Of a DNA stretch of 64,000 nt, positions 53,501-60,683 are shown piece by piece. Positions within the stretch are counted from its first letter, which is position 1; each line of letters begins with the position of its first letter. The notes under the pieces were generated by a model that saw only the letters and a list, made by a program, of their open reading frames with translations, made no database searches and was not told the origin of the DNA. The position numbers and the translations under genes are program-made. This stretch comes from Microbacterium thalli (GTDB lineage: Bacteria; Actinomycetota; Actinomycetes; Actinomycetales; Microbacteriaceae), in assembly GCF_028737325.1 (NCBI RefSeq), contig NZ_JAQZCH010000001.1:1532732-1596731 (forward strand), read 5' to 3'.

Positions 53501-54257
53501 GCTCATGGTCGTCACGGCCTCCACCAAGCACGCGCTGCGCATCCGTGCGGCTGTCGAGGCGGCGTTCGCCGGACGCTCGGATGTCGCGGAGTTCGTCGGT
53601 CGCGAGACGGCCGAACCGTTCGCCGTACTCGGCCTCGAGGAGTCCGTCGCCGAGAGCCGCGACCGCGTGGTCTTCTCGCTGGGCTACGGCCTGACCCGGC
53701 ACGGACGGGTCCTCAGCGACTTCGGCGTGCTGTCCGAGCCCGACGGTGAGCGCCTGCTGACGGTGGGCATGACCCGCGCGCGCCGCTCGATGGTCATCGT
53801 GTCGTCGATTCGGCCCTCGGCGTTCGACGACGGCCGCCTCGAGAACGGTGCCGCGACGCTCATGTCGATCCTCGGCAACCTCGCGGCGCGTTCGCGCGAG
53901 GCGCGGCTCGAAGACCTCGCTGACCCGCTCACCCTTGCCCTGGCGCAGAACCTGCGGAGCCTCGGCGTCGCCGTGGATGTCGCTTACCGCGGCATCCTGC
54001 CCCTCGTCGCCCAGCGCGACGGCAAGGCCGTCGTGGTCGAGGGCGACCCGGAGACGATCGGCCAGTCGCTGCGCGAGTCGCTGCGCCTGCGCCCGCAGAT
54101 CCTGCGACGACTGGGCTGGCACTACATCCGCGTGCACTCGTTCGACCTCTACAGCGACCCCGCCGGTGTCGCGGCGCGCGTGGCGGCGATCCTCGGGGTC
54201 GAGCCCGAGGCGCCGACGGCGGACGCGAGCACCGAACCGCTCGATGTCATCGAGTGA
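50592..54257 (+). CDS. Degenerate SF1 helicase-like protein with MTES_1575-type REase-like C-terminus
   Basis: This 1221-residue protein has an N-terminal region (about 20-230) resembling the DUF4011 part of Upf1-like bacterial helicases. The SF1 core is broken: the Walker A position reads LPGTGGTQT (about 295-303) with Gly in place of the lysine, and the DExx position reads VVIADAAAL (about 815) without the catalytic Glu. Motif-like RQIVAFGDPVTQRP and TVGMTRARRSM remain. The C-terminus (about 1135-1200) matches the REase_MTES_1575 fold by pattern, also without clear catalytic residues. It is probably an ATP-independent scaffold or a DNA-binding relic. The start is uncertain (50538, 50592 or 50601). 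Confidence 0.82.
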   Translation: MDSVTPAQLSVADDDVAIVHVAEAERERIRLQAAKLGGRSTLLHYVASDDVGIDITKAHPGSLPQFITGRSTLLSNLFRDEVALRTARLAAGRITAKDVELRTTRGLDTVHLGVGFASWRAGGLTYNAPVLLRPLAIRRHHGDFDLKLHGSFAVNPELVEVARTHFGIDLDRRGLAALAYDGGVFKPQPVIDHLRALTAHVDTFTVQPRLIVSTFADVAARAERDAADLDVPVLNALAGHDDDRALVAMRHPVPDAVPADDRPPASDRLLLDADAEQEGVLDRIVAGQSLVVHTLPGTGGTQTVINAVGELVRRGKRVLVVSARRGTLEGVRHRLSGIGLPGLAVSPRGVHRDLIRAIARNEKAEHPKMGEIDDALVRLRSVLRDYRASLTQRHPLLGVSPLEVLQKLTTIAGEDPQPSAATRFDAHTLQRLSTRRAEAAAKLATAARLGEFRFGPDDSPWYGVAFETTEQARAAHALAGRLHRSEVPEILERSYELIGQTRMRPFTTLAELGAYIRLLQGIRASLDRFSLTVFERPLADLIEAHSTRRDTPDMNGATRRRLRRLSKEYVRPGMHVTDMHDALVRVQKQREQWQRVAEAGVVPEIPAGLDAVATSWQRVDADLAELSRVLGPGNDLLATPIPDLVRTLAGLAADSDVFDNLVERATLRGELASLGLDALLTELSVRHVPEERVASEFEFAWWQSALEAMLRGDRALLGANTSVVDRLERDFRLVDEAHAASAGQQLAAELATRWKIAIVDEADETAALKAALREGTASAAELLAVAPKLLRTLAPVWIASPYEVSALPARPAFDVVVIADAAALSVAESASALRRGRQIVAFGDPVTQRPTPFEIAADRDASDEPLVDPEEPSVFERLAEIVPVETLTRSYRAGGEDLAELVNEAFYGGEIVSFPWAGSYLGRGSLSVDYVEGGVGAPDPDSGAVESPDAEVARVVTLVVEHAVNRPQESLMVVTASTKHALRIRAAVEAAFAGRSDVAEFVGRETAEPFAVLGLEESVAESRDRVVFSLGYGLTRHGRVLSDFGVLSEPDGERLLTVGMTRARRSMVIVSSIRPSAFDDGRLENGAATLMSILGNLAARSREARLEDLADPLTLALAQNLRSLGVAVDVAYRGILPLVAQRDGKAVVVEGDPETIGQSLRESLRLRPQILRRLGWHYIRVHSFDLYSDPAGVAARVAAILGVEPEAPTADASTEPLDVIE

Positions 54258-54438
54258 CCGTCAGCGGGTCGAACGGACCGGTCCGCGCCGCGCGCGTCTG
54301 ACGGCCGCGCCCGGGACGGCGCCCGAACCGATTCCCGCCGATGAGACGACGGATGCCCCGGCCGGCGCCGAGGGCGCGGCCGGGGCATCCGGTCCGAACG
54401 ATGCGCGCATGCGGAACGACGTCCCGCCGCACTACTGA
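54244..54438 (+). CDS. Small hypothetical protein overlapping the helicase-like gene
   Basis: This 64-residue Pro/Ala/Glu-rich protein has the C-terminus GPNDARMRNDVPPHY, a kind of ending I recall in small actinobacterial proteins. The ATG lies 14 bases inside the end of the large gene, in another frame. There is no membrane segment. The support is the ending, codon use and the lack of another gene in this gap. Confidence 0.45.
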   Translation: MSSSDRQRVERTGPRRARLTAAPGTAPEPIPADETTDAPAGAEGAAGASGPNDARMRNDVPPHY

Positions 54439-54444
54439 GAGTCG

Positions 54445-54936
54445 TCAGGCGGAGGGCGTCGCCGGGGGAGTGGTCGACTGCGAACGACGCAGGGGCCCGT
54501 CCGTCGCGGACGCCGCGGTTGCCGCGGGGGCGGCGGCACGGTTCTGCTCGAGCAGGTCGCGGATCTGGATCAGCAGCTCCTGCTCGGTGGGCAGGGGGGC
54601 CGCCTGCTCGACGACGCCGGCCTTCGCGGCCTGGCGCTCCTTCCACCTGTTCATCGGCACGACGAACACGAGGTAGACGACCAGCGCCACAGCGAAGAAG
54701 CTGATGACGGCGGTCAGCAGTGCACCCACCGGGAAGATGACCTCGCCGTGAAGGCCCTGCACGGGGAAGCCGGCGTTTCCGTTCTCGTCGGCCTTCCAGA
54801 CGAGCGCGACGAGCGGATTGATGATGCTCGCCACGATCGCATTGACCACGGCGGTGAACGCGCCGCCGATGACGACCGCGACGGCCAGGTCGATGACGTT
54901 GCCGCGCATGATGAAGTCGCGGAAGCCCTTGATCAT
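54445..54936 (-). CDS. mscL: Large-conductance mechanosensitive channel
   Basis: This 163-residue protein has the MscL start MIKGFRDFIMRGNVIDLAVA (S1 helix and TM1, about 1-45), a periplasmic loop with ADENGNAGFPVQG, TM2 (about 68-96) and a cytoplasmic helix with LTEQELLIQI-like EQELLIQIRDLLEQ. It opens on membrane tension to release osmolytes. The C-terminal 35 residues are Ala/Pro-rich and longer than in E. coli. It belongs to a block whose order recalls M. tuberculosis Rv0985c-Rv0996. Confidence 0.96.
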   Translation of the reverse strand: MIKGFRDFIMRGNVIDLAVAVVIGGAFTAVVNAIVASIINPLVALVWKADENGNAGFPVQGLHGEVIFPVGALLTAVISFFAVALVVYLVFVVPMNRWKERQAAKAGVVEQAAPLPTEQELLIQIRDLLEQNRAAAPAATAASATDGPLRRSQSTTPPATPSA

Positions 54937-54967
54937 GGCTCTCTTCTTTCTCCGGCGATGCCGGACT

Positions 54968-55246
54968 CTACGAGCCCGCCGCGGCGGGCGAGGACGACGC
55001 CTCGGACTTCGATGATGCCGAAGAGGTCGACTCGCTGCCACCACTTGACCCACCCGCGCCCGACCCGCTGGCGCGCGAGTCGGTGCGGTAGAAGCCGGCG
55101 CCGTTGAAGGTGACGCCGATGGAGCCGTACTCCTTGCGCAGCTCGCCCGAGCACTCGGGACAGATCGTCAGCGTGGGGTCGGCGAACGACTGGACGGCAT
55201 CGAAACGGTGCCCGCACGTCTTGCAGGCATAAGCGTAGGTGGGCAT
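54968..55246 (-). CDS. FmdB-type zinc-ribbon protein, Ruc-like
   Basis: The protein has 92 residues. Residues 1-45 form a zinc ribbon with CKTCGHRF and CPECSG (two CxxC knuckles); residues 46-92 are Gly/Ser-rich and disordered. Rv0991c of M. tuberculosis, at the same position next to 5-FTHF cyclo-ligase, is known as Ruc, an oxidation-activated chaperone with the same architecture that works with Hsp70. This gene is a likely orthologue; redox activity here is inferred. Confidence 0.88.
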   Translation of the reverse strand: MPTYAYACKTCGHRFDAVQSFADPTLTICPECSGELRKEYGSIGVTFNGAGFYRTDSRASGSGAGGSSGGSESTSSASSKSEASSSPAAAGS

Positions 55247-55260
55247 GGTTCCTCGGGTGT

Positions 55261-55857
55261 TCAGTGCGTCTCGGGGGCGAGGACGACGGTTCGGGTGGGG
55301 GTGACGACTCCGGTCACCGGCTGATCGTGGAGGTCGCGGGGCACCTCGTCGACGAGCTCGGAGTCGAACACGACGGCGTACACCGGGGGACGATTCTCCA
55401 TCGAGCCGAGGGTCTTGTCGAAGTATCCGCGGCCCCAGCCGAGCCGCATGCCCGCGACGTCGACGGCGGCGGCGGGGATCACGAGCAGGTCGACCTCGCC
55501 GACCGACATCGGGCTGAGCACTTCGCCGACGGGTTCGGGCAGACCGAACATGCCGTCCGCGATAGCGCCGCCGGGCTCCGCGACGACCCAGTCGAGCAAC
55601 CCGTCGTTGCGGGTGACCGGAAGCAGCACGCGCAGGCCCGCGGCGACGGCCTCATCGACGAACAGGCGGGTTCCCGGTTCGGTGGGGGCGGAGAGGTAGC
55701 ACGAGAGCGAGCGGACGCCCAGGCGTTCGACGAGTTCGCGCAGCTGAGAGCGGATGCCGTCGGCCGCCGTCTCGCGCGCGGCATCCGACATCGTCGACCG
55801 ACGTTCGCGCAGGTCCGCTCGGAGCGCGCGCTTGGCGTTGTCGATCGAGTCGGACAT
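55261..55857 (-). CDS. 5-formyltetrahydrofolate cyclo-ligase
   Basis: This 198-residue enzyme converts 5-formyl-THF to 5,10-methenyl-THF with ATP, returning a storage folate to one-carbon metabolism. Family marks are KRALRADLRERR (start), the substrate-binding region EPGTRLFVDEA, and the C-terminal GMRLGWGRGYFDKTL. It is divergent from galU, as in mycobacteria, and precedes the Ruc-like gene on the same strand. Confidence 0.94.
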   Translation of the reverse strand: MSDSIDNAKRALRADLRERRSTMSDAARETAADGIRSQLRELVERLGVRSLSCYLSAPTEPGTRLFVDEAVAAGLRVLLPVTRNDGLLDWVVAEPGGAIADGMFGLPEPVGEVLSPMSVGEVDLLVIPAAAVDVAGMRLGWGRGYFDKTLGSMENRPPVYAVVFDSELVDEVPRDLHDQPVTGVVTPTRTVVLAPETH

Positions 55858-55922
55858 GCCCCGATTGTAAAGGGTGAGAGTCGCCCCTCTCGTTCGTGCC
55901 GACCGGTCGCTATGGTGGACGC

Positions 55923-56801
55923 ATGTCTCAGCAGCGCATCAAGGCGGTCATCCCCGCCGCCGGCCTCGGCACACGATTCCTTCCGGCGACGAAGGCGATG
56001 CCGAAGGAGATGTTGCCCGTCGTCGACAAGCCCGCCATCCAGTACGTCGTCGAAGAGGCGACGCAGGCCGGCATCGAGGACGTCCTCATCATCATCGGGC
56101 GGAACAAGAACAACCTCTCGAACCACTTCGACTCGGTTCCCGAGCTGGAGCAGAACCTCACCCGCAAGGGCGACGAGGTCAAGCTGCGCAAGGTGCAGGA
56201 GTCCTCGGACCTCGCCGACATCCACTTCGTCCGGCAGGGCGAGCCCAAGGGGCTCGGTCACGCGGTGCTGCGTTCGCGCGCGCACGTGGGCGATGCGACC
56301 TTCGCCGTCATGCTCGGCGACGACCTCATCGACGAGCGCGACCCGCTGCTGCCGAAGATGATCGCCGAGCAGGAGCGCTCGGGCCTGACCGTCGTGGCGC
56401 TCATGGAGGTCGACCCCGACCAGATCCACCTGTACGGCGCCGCCGCCGTCGAGCCCACCGATGACCCGGACGTCGTGAAGGTGACGGGGCTCGTCGAGAA
56501 GCCGAAGAAGGAAGACGCTCCTTCGAACTACGCGATCATCGGCCGCTATGTGCTGAAGCCGAACGTGTACGAGATCCTCGAGCGCACCGAGCCCGGCAAG
56601 GGCGGCGAGATCCAGCTGACCGACGCGCTGCAGGAACTGGCCACGACCGAGGGCGTGCTCGGCGTCGTCTTCCGCGGTCGTCGCTACGACACCGGCGACC
56701 GGCTCGACTACATCAAGGCGATCGTCCAGCTCGCCTCGGACCGTGACGACCTCGGTCCCGAGCTGCGTCCTTGGCTGCAGGAATTCGTCAACGGCCTCTG
56801 A
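55923..56801 (+). CDS. galU: UTP-glucose-1-phosphate uridylyltransferase
   Basis: This 292-residue nucleotidyltransferase makes UDP-glucose for cell-wall polysaccharides and glycolipids. It shows the signature AAGLGTRFLPATK (about 12-24), catalytic KPAIQYVVEEA, QGEPKGLGHAVL, GDDLID and GEIQLTDALQ. The ATG at 55923 begins MSQQRIKAVIPAAG and is preferred to a frame start 27 bases upstream. It is divergent from the cyclo-ligase gene and followed by a RimJ-type gene. Confidence 0.97.
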   Translation: MSQQRIKAVIPAAGLGTRFLPATKAMPKEMLPVVDKPAIQYVVEEATQAGIEDVLIIIGRNKNNLSNHFDSVPELEQNLTRKGDEVKLRKVQESSDLADIHFVRQGEPKGLGHAVLRSRAHVGDATFAVMLGDDLIDERDPLLPKMIAEQERSGLTVVALMEVDPDQIHLYGAAAVEPTDDPDVVKVTGLVEKPKKEDAPSNYAIIGRYVLKPNVYEILERTEPGKGGEIQLTDALQELATTEGVLGVVFRGRRYDTGDRLDYIKAIVQLASDRDDLGPELRPWLQEFVNGL

Positions 56802-56821
56802 CCGATCAGACGGGAACGCGC

Positions 56822-57469
56822 GTGGATGCCACCGCACCGCGCCACCACGGACCGGTGGCGATCCGGCTCGTCCGGCCTCGTGACGCCCGGCCCCTGCAGA
56901 CGGAACTGCTGACCAATCGGTCGTGGCTTCAGCGCTGGGAGGCGACGAGCCCGGACGGGCCGGTCTCGCTCGACATGCGCATGGGCATCCGTCGCCTGCT
57001 GCAGCAGTACCGCGACGGCGCCAGCGTGCCGTTCGTCATGGAGTACGACGGTGAGGTCGCCGGACAGCTCAACGTCTGGGGCATCGCCCGCGGCTCCCTG
57101 TCGTCGGCGACGATCGGTTACTGGGTCAGTGAGCGTTTCGCCGGCAAGGGGATCACGCCCACCGCCGTCGCCCTCGCGACCGACCTGTGCTTCCAGGAGC
57201 TGCGGATCCACCGCATGGAGATCTGCATCCGCCCCGAGAACCGCGCGAGTCTGCGCGTCGTCGAGAAGCTCGGGTTCCGGTACGAGGGGTTGCGCCGGCG
57301 CTACATCCACATCGACGGCGACTGGCGCGACCACTTCGCGTTCGCGCTCCTCGCCGAGGACGTCCCGCGCGGCGTCCTCGCCCGCTGGGTCGAGGGTGCG
57401 GTGCCCCCGGGATCCGCCGCGGTGCCGCTGGCCGACCGCCGCGCGGCCGGGCTCGAACCTTCAACCTGA
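56822..57469 (+). CDS. GNAT N-acetyltransferase, RimJ type
   Basis: This 215-residue GCN5-related acetyltransferase has IRLVRPRDARPL at strand 1, the acetyl-CoA loop ERFAGKGITPTAVAL (about 107-121), and RPENRASLRVVEKLGFRYEG (about 143-162). This last motif is typical of RimJ/RimL ribosomal-protein or alanine N-acetyltransferases. GTG 56822 is the start. In the recalled Rv0993-Rv0996 order a moeA gene sits between galU and rimJ; here it is absent. Confidence 0.9.
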   Translation: MDATAPRHHGPVAIRLVRPRDARPLQTELLTNRSWLQRWEATSPDGPVSLDMRMGIRRLLQQYRDGASVPFVMEYDGEVAGQLNVWGIARGSLSSATIGYWVSERFAGKGITPTAVALATDLCFQELRIHRMEICIRPENRASLRVVEKLGFRYEGLRRRYIHIDGDWRDHFAFALLAEDVPRGVLARWVEGAVPPGSAAVPLADRRAAGLEPST

Positions 57470-57522
57470 GCAAGAACGTCAGACACGCGGGCGGATGCCG
57501 CGGCGCGGCGGCTCGTGGCACG

Positions 57523-57528
57523 TACGGT
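57523..57528 (+). promoter_or_regulatory. -10 element for a leaderless transcript
   Basis: TACGGT ends six bases before the ATG at 57535, so the predicted transcription start is the ATG itself. No Shine-Dalgarno precedes this ATG, which supports leaderless translation. No clear -35 is visible. Confidence 0.5.
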
Positions 57529-57534
57529 GTACCC

Positions 57535-58437
57535 ATGGGTGGGCAGGTTCTCGGCGGCGGCGTGATCGTCCTCGTCGCCGTTGCGCTGTGGATGGTCTAT
57601 CTGCTGCCGACATGGCACAGCCGCTATCGCTACGACGCCGCCGAACGCAACGCCGTCCGCCTGAACCAGGCGCTGCGTGTGCTCGCCGAAACGTCCGAGA
57701 CGCCGGGTGAGGTGCGGGTCGAGCTCTCCACGCGCACCGCGCTGGCGCAGCAGAAGCTCGCCCGTCAGGTGCAGCACGAACACGAGCAGCTCCGCCTCGA
57801 GGCCGAGCGTCAGCGCCTCACCGAAGCGCGCCAGGCCGTCCGCGCGGCGCGCGTCGAACGCCTCGCTTCGCCCGAGCACCGCGCCCGGGTCCGCCGTCGC
57901 GTCCGTCTGGGCGCGACGCTCGTCGCCGTCGCCGCGCTCGCGGTCTCCGGCTGGGGCGGCTTCCTCGTGGCCACGACCGGCTCCCTCGCCGTCCTCGGGG
58001 CGGGACTCGCGACGCTGCTGGTCACGACGGTCGTGCTCCGCCGCCTCGCTGCCGTCGCACGTCGTGCCGTCACCGCCGCGCACGTCGCACCCGTCGCCGT
58101 CGCGCGCAGCGCGGCAGCCGCCACCGTCATTCCCGATCTCGAGCTCTCGCAGGCCCGGACCACCTGGACCCCGCGTGAGCTTCCTCGCCCGCTCACAGCC
58201 TCGGCCGGGTCGCGCGCCGCTGCGGTGCTCGATGAGGTCGACGCCCGCGAGGCCCTCCGTCAGGCCGCTGTGGGCGAGGCCATGCAGCGTGAGGCCGAGC
58301 GTCGCGCTCCTGTCTCGCTCGATGCCGGTCGCACCGCCAAGGTGCCCGTCGCGGATTTCGCTCGCTCCGGGCGAGTCGACGACGCGGCGATCGAGGACCA
58401 CGTGCGTCGCCTGCTCGCGCAGCGCGCCGCCGGCTGA
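57535..58437 (+). CDS. Rv0996-like membrane protein with coiled coil
   Basis: This 300-residue protein has one N-terminal hydrophobic helix (about 5-24), an Arg/Gln/Ala-rich coiled coil (about 60-118), a pair of hydrophobic helices (about 122-165) and a disordered Ala-rich C-terminus. No enzymatic motif is visible. Its position after the RimJ gene matches mycobacterial Rv0996 (recalled). The name is positional, and the function is unknown. Confidence 0.78.
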   Translation: MGGQVLGGGVIVLVAVALWMVYLLPTWHSRYRYDAAERNAVRLNQALRVLAETSETPGEVRVELSTRTALAQQKLARQVQHEHEQLRLEAERQRLTEARQAVRAARVERLASPEHRARVRRRVRLGATLVAVAALAVSGWGGFLVATTGSLAVLGAGLATLLVTTVVLRRLAAVARRAVTAAHVAPVAVARSAAAATVIPDLELSQARTTWTPRELPRPLTASAGSRAAAVLDEVDAREALRQAAVGEAMQREAERRAPVSLDAGRTAKVPVADFARSGRVDDAAIEDHVRRLLAQRAAG

Positions 58438-58465
58438 GCTCCGCGCCGGCACCCCCGGATCGCCG

Positions 58466-59656
58466 TCAGCGTTCGAACAGGATCCGGCCGTTGCCGACGA
58501 CCATCTCGCGTTCCGGCGCCCTCACCAGCGCGTCCATGACGTTCTCCGCGTCCAGCAGAACGATGTCGGCCCGGCCGCCGACGACCAGCCCGCCCGCGTG
58601 CAGGCCGGCCAACGGCGCGGATGCCGACGTGGCGATCTCGACGACGCGGCGGAGATCGTCGTCCCGGACGAGGCCCGACGCGCGTGCGTACTGCCAGGCG
58701 ATCCCGAGCAGATCGCCGGTGCCGTAAGGGCTCCACAGGTCACGGATGCCGTCGGTGCCGAAGCCGAACCGCACGCCCGCGGCATCCAGCTCCTGCAGCG
58801 GCAGCTGGGGGAGGCGCAGGGGTGCCACGGTCGTCATCGTGATGTCGAGGGCGGCGAGGGCCTGCAGCAGGTCGTGGCGGTGTGCGGCATCCACCTGCGC
58901 CAGCGCGAAGCCGTGCGCGATGTTGACGCGGCCCGCGAGGCCGTGCGCGAGCGTGCATTCGATGATGAGCTCGATCTGGAAGGCGCCGAGGTCACCGGGG
59001 TCGTGCAGGTGCACGTCGATGCCGACGCCGCGGTCGGAGGCGATGCGGAACAGCGCGTCGAGCTGACCGACGGGATCGCGGTCGATGCCGGCGGGGTCGA
59101 GCCCGCCGATGAACTCGACGCCGGCCTGCGCCGCGGAGTCGAGCATGTCGATCATGCCGGGGCGTCGCAGTACTCCGTCCTGGGGGAAGGCGACGATCTG
59201 CACCTGCAGGGCGTCGCCGTAGGCCGCGGCCGCCTCGCGGACTGCCTCGATGCCGCGCAGGCCGACGCCCAGGTCGACATCGACGTGCGTGCGGATGGCC
59301 GTCGTGCCGTGTCGGACGAACTCGCGCAGCACGTGCGCCGTCGTCGCCACGCTCGGGATACCCAGCTCGTCTCGGCGCGCGCGCTCATGGCGGATGCGTC
59401 CGTCCGTGCCGCCCTCGCCGCCGTACGACTGCCACGGCAGCCCCCACCACGACTTGTCGACATGCGCGTGCGCGTTGACGAACCCGGACAGCGCCAGCAG
59501 GCCGCGCCCGTCGACGACGCCGTCCGAAGCGGTGTCGGATGCCGCTGCCGCCGAGTCGTCGATGCCCGTGATGACGCCGTCGGCGATGCGGATGTCGACG
59601 GGCGAGCCCCCGTCGAGCCGGACGTTTCGGATGACGGATGCCGCGGGGTGGTGCAT
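58466..59656 (-). CDS. Cytosine-deaminase-like amidohydrolase
   Basis: This 396-residue TIM-barrel metal hydrolase has NAHAHVDKSWW (HxH metal site, about 59-69), THVDVDLG, GIDVHLHDPG with the third His, NIAHGF, and FGFGTDGIRD with the catalytic Asp. The composite beta-sandwich is formed by both ends (DVVDGRGLLALSGF, GGRADIVLLDAENV). The pattern fits the CodA/cytosine-deaminase and N-isopropylammelide branch; the natural substrate is not certain. ATG 59656 starts MHHPAAS. Confidence 0.88.
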   Translation of the reverse strand: MHHPAASVIRNVRLDGGSPVDIRIADGVITGIDDSAAAASDTASDGVVDGRGLLALSGFVNAHAHVDKSWWGLPWQSYGGEGGTDGRIRHERARRDELGIPSVATTAHVLREFVRHGTTAIRTHVDVDLGVGLRGIEAVREAAAAYGDALQVQIVAFPQDGVLRRPGMIDMLDSAAQAGVEFIGGLDPAGIDRDPVGQLDALFRIASDRGVGIDVHLHDPGDLGAFQIELIIECTLAHGLAGRVNIAHGFALAQVDAAHRHDLLQALAALDITMTTVAPLRLPQLPLQELDAAGVRFGFGTDGIRDLWSPYGTGDLLGIAWQYARASGLVRDDDLRRVVEIATSASAPLAGLHAGGLVVGGRADIVLLDAENVMDALVRAPEREMVVGNGRILFER

Positions 59657-59713
59657 CCCCCCATTGTGAGCGCACAGAGCGCCCGCGACGCCGTGATAGT
59701 GTGGAGAAGTTCC

Positions 59714-59786
59714 GGGCCTGTGGCGCAGTTGGTAGCGCGCTTCGTTCGCAATGAAGAGGTCAGGGGTTCGAATCCCCTCAGGTCCA
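59714..59786 (+). tRNA. tRNA-Ala (anticodon CGC)
   Basis: Acceptor GGGCCTG pairs with CAGGTCC (one G-T pair). D-arm GCGC...GCGC, anticodon loop TTCGCAA with anticodon CGC, and T-arm AGGGGTTCGAATCCCCT are all intact. The discriminator is A at 59786. CCA is not encoded, because CCG follows. Confidence 0.95.
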
Positions 59787-59792
59787 CCGAAG

Positions 59793-59821
59793 AAACGCCC
59801 ATCGCTCGCGGTGGGCGTTTT
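59793..59821 (+). terminator. Terminator after tRNA-Ala
   Basis: AAACGCCCA (59793-59801) pairs with TGGGCGTTT (59812-59820) around a ten-base loop. The stem runs into TTTT and begins seven bases after the tRNA. Confidence 0.88.
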
Positions 59822-59863
59822 CGTTTGCCCGGGCATTCTCAGACGCCGTCGTCGTGGAGAGCG

Positions 59864-59889
59864 TAGAATGTATGCAACTGAATCGATTC
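59864..59889 (+). promoter_or_regulatory. Promoter region of the FMN reductase gene
   Basis: TAGAAT (59864-59869) is a strong -10 hexamer. A perfect 10-bp palindrome GAATCGATTC (59880-59889) lies just downstream, where a repressor would block elongation or initiation. No clear -35 is present. Confidence 0.5.
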
Positions 59890-59904
59890 CGGGAGGTCTC
59901 GTTT

Positions 59905-60471
59905 ATGACCACGTACAAGATCGGCGTCATCGTCGGCAGCATCTCGTCCACCTCGATCAACCGTCGCCTCGCGAACGCGCTCACGAAGCTCGCGCCGCAG
60001 GCCGACCTCGAGCTGACCGAGATCCCGATCTCGGCGCTGCCGTTCTACTCGGCTGACAACGACGCGGCGATCCCCGCCGAGGCCGCTGAGTTCAAGGCGG
60101 GCGTGGAGTCCGCAGACGGTGTCATCATCGTGACGCCCGAGTACAACCGCTCGGTGCCCGGCGTGCTGAAGAACGCCCTCGACACCGCGAGCCGGCCGTG
60201 GGGCGACAACAGCTTCGCGGGCAAGCCGTCCGCGGTCATCGGCATCTCGGTCGGTCCCATCCGCACGGCGGTGGCGCAGCAGCACTTGCGCTCGATCCTG
60301 TCGTTCCTCGCCTCGCCCGAGCTGGCGCAGCCCGAGGGTTACCTGCAGCTGACGGATGGGCTCATCGACGAGGACGGCACGGTGAACGACGAGTCGACCG
60401 TCGAGTTCCTCGTGTCGTGGCTGAAGGCCGTGCACACGCACGTCGCGAAGACACTCAGCCCCGTCAGCTGA
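59905..60471 (+). CDS. NAD(P)H-dependent FMN reductase
   Basis: This 188-residue flavodoxin-like reductase has IGVIVGSISSTSINRRLA (phosphate loop, about 5-22), the family motif TPEYNRSVPGVLKNALD (about 87-103) and GKPSAVIGISVG. It uses FMN to reduce quinones, chromate or azo compounds, protecting against redox cycling. The ATG has GGGAGG about eight bases upstream. It is bounded by terminators on both sides, so it is monocistronic. Confidence 0.93.
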   Translation: MTTYKIGVIVGSISSTSINRRLANALTKLAPQADLELTEIPISALPFYSADNDAAIPAEAAEFKAGVESADGVIIVTPEYNRSVPGVLKNALDTASRPWGDNSFAGKPSAVIGISVGPIRTAVAQQHLRSILSFLASPELAQPEGYLQLTDGLIDEDGTVNDESTVEFLVSWLKAVHTHVAKTLSPVS

Positions 60472-60488
60472 CGCCGCGACCTCGCCTC

Positions 60489-60519
60489 AGGGGCGCCGAC
60501 CAACATGGTCGGCGCCCCT
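60489..60519. terminator. Intrinsic terminator after the FMN reductase gene
   Basis: AGGGGCGCCGACCA (60489-60502) forms a perfect 14-bp stem with 60506-60519 around an ACA loop. Only TT follows, but the stem is very stable. Confidence 0.85.
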
Positions 60520-60683
60520 TCGCATGCCCCGGGCGGCGGGTGCTGTCCGGTCGGTGACGTGTGGGAGAACGGCCGGGTTCTCCCAGGTCCGGGCGGTACG
60601 ATGGCCGGTGGGGTTCTCGCGCGGTCCGAGCGCGGCGGAGCCCCGGACCTGCGGCCACCACTCGGCCGCAGCCGTCGACACAC

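Noticed and set aside
51456-54137. An 893-codon frame antisense to the helicase-like gene.
   Set aside because: Same GC effect; no family pattern, and the plus-strand protein shows recognisable motifs in order.
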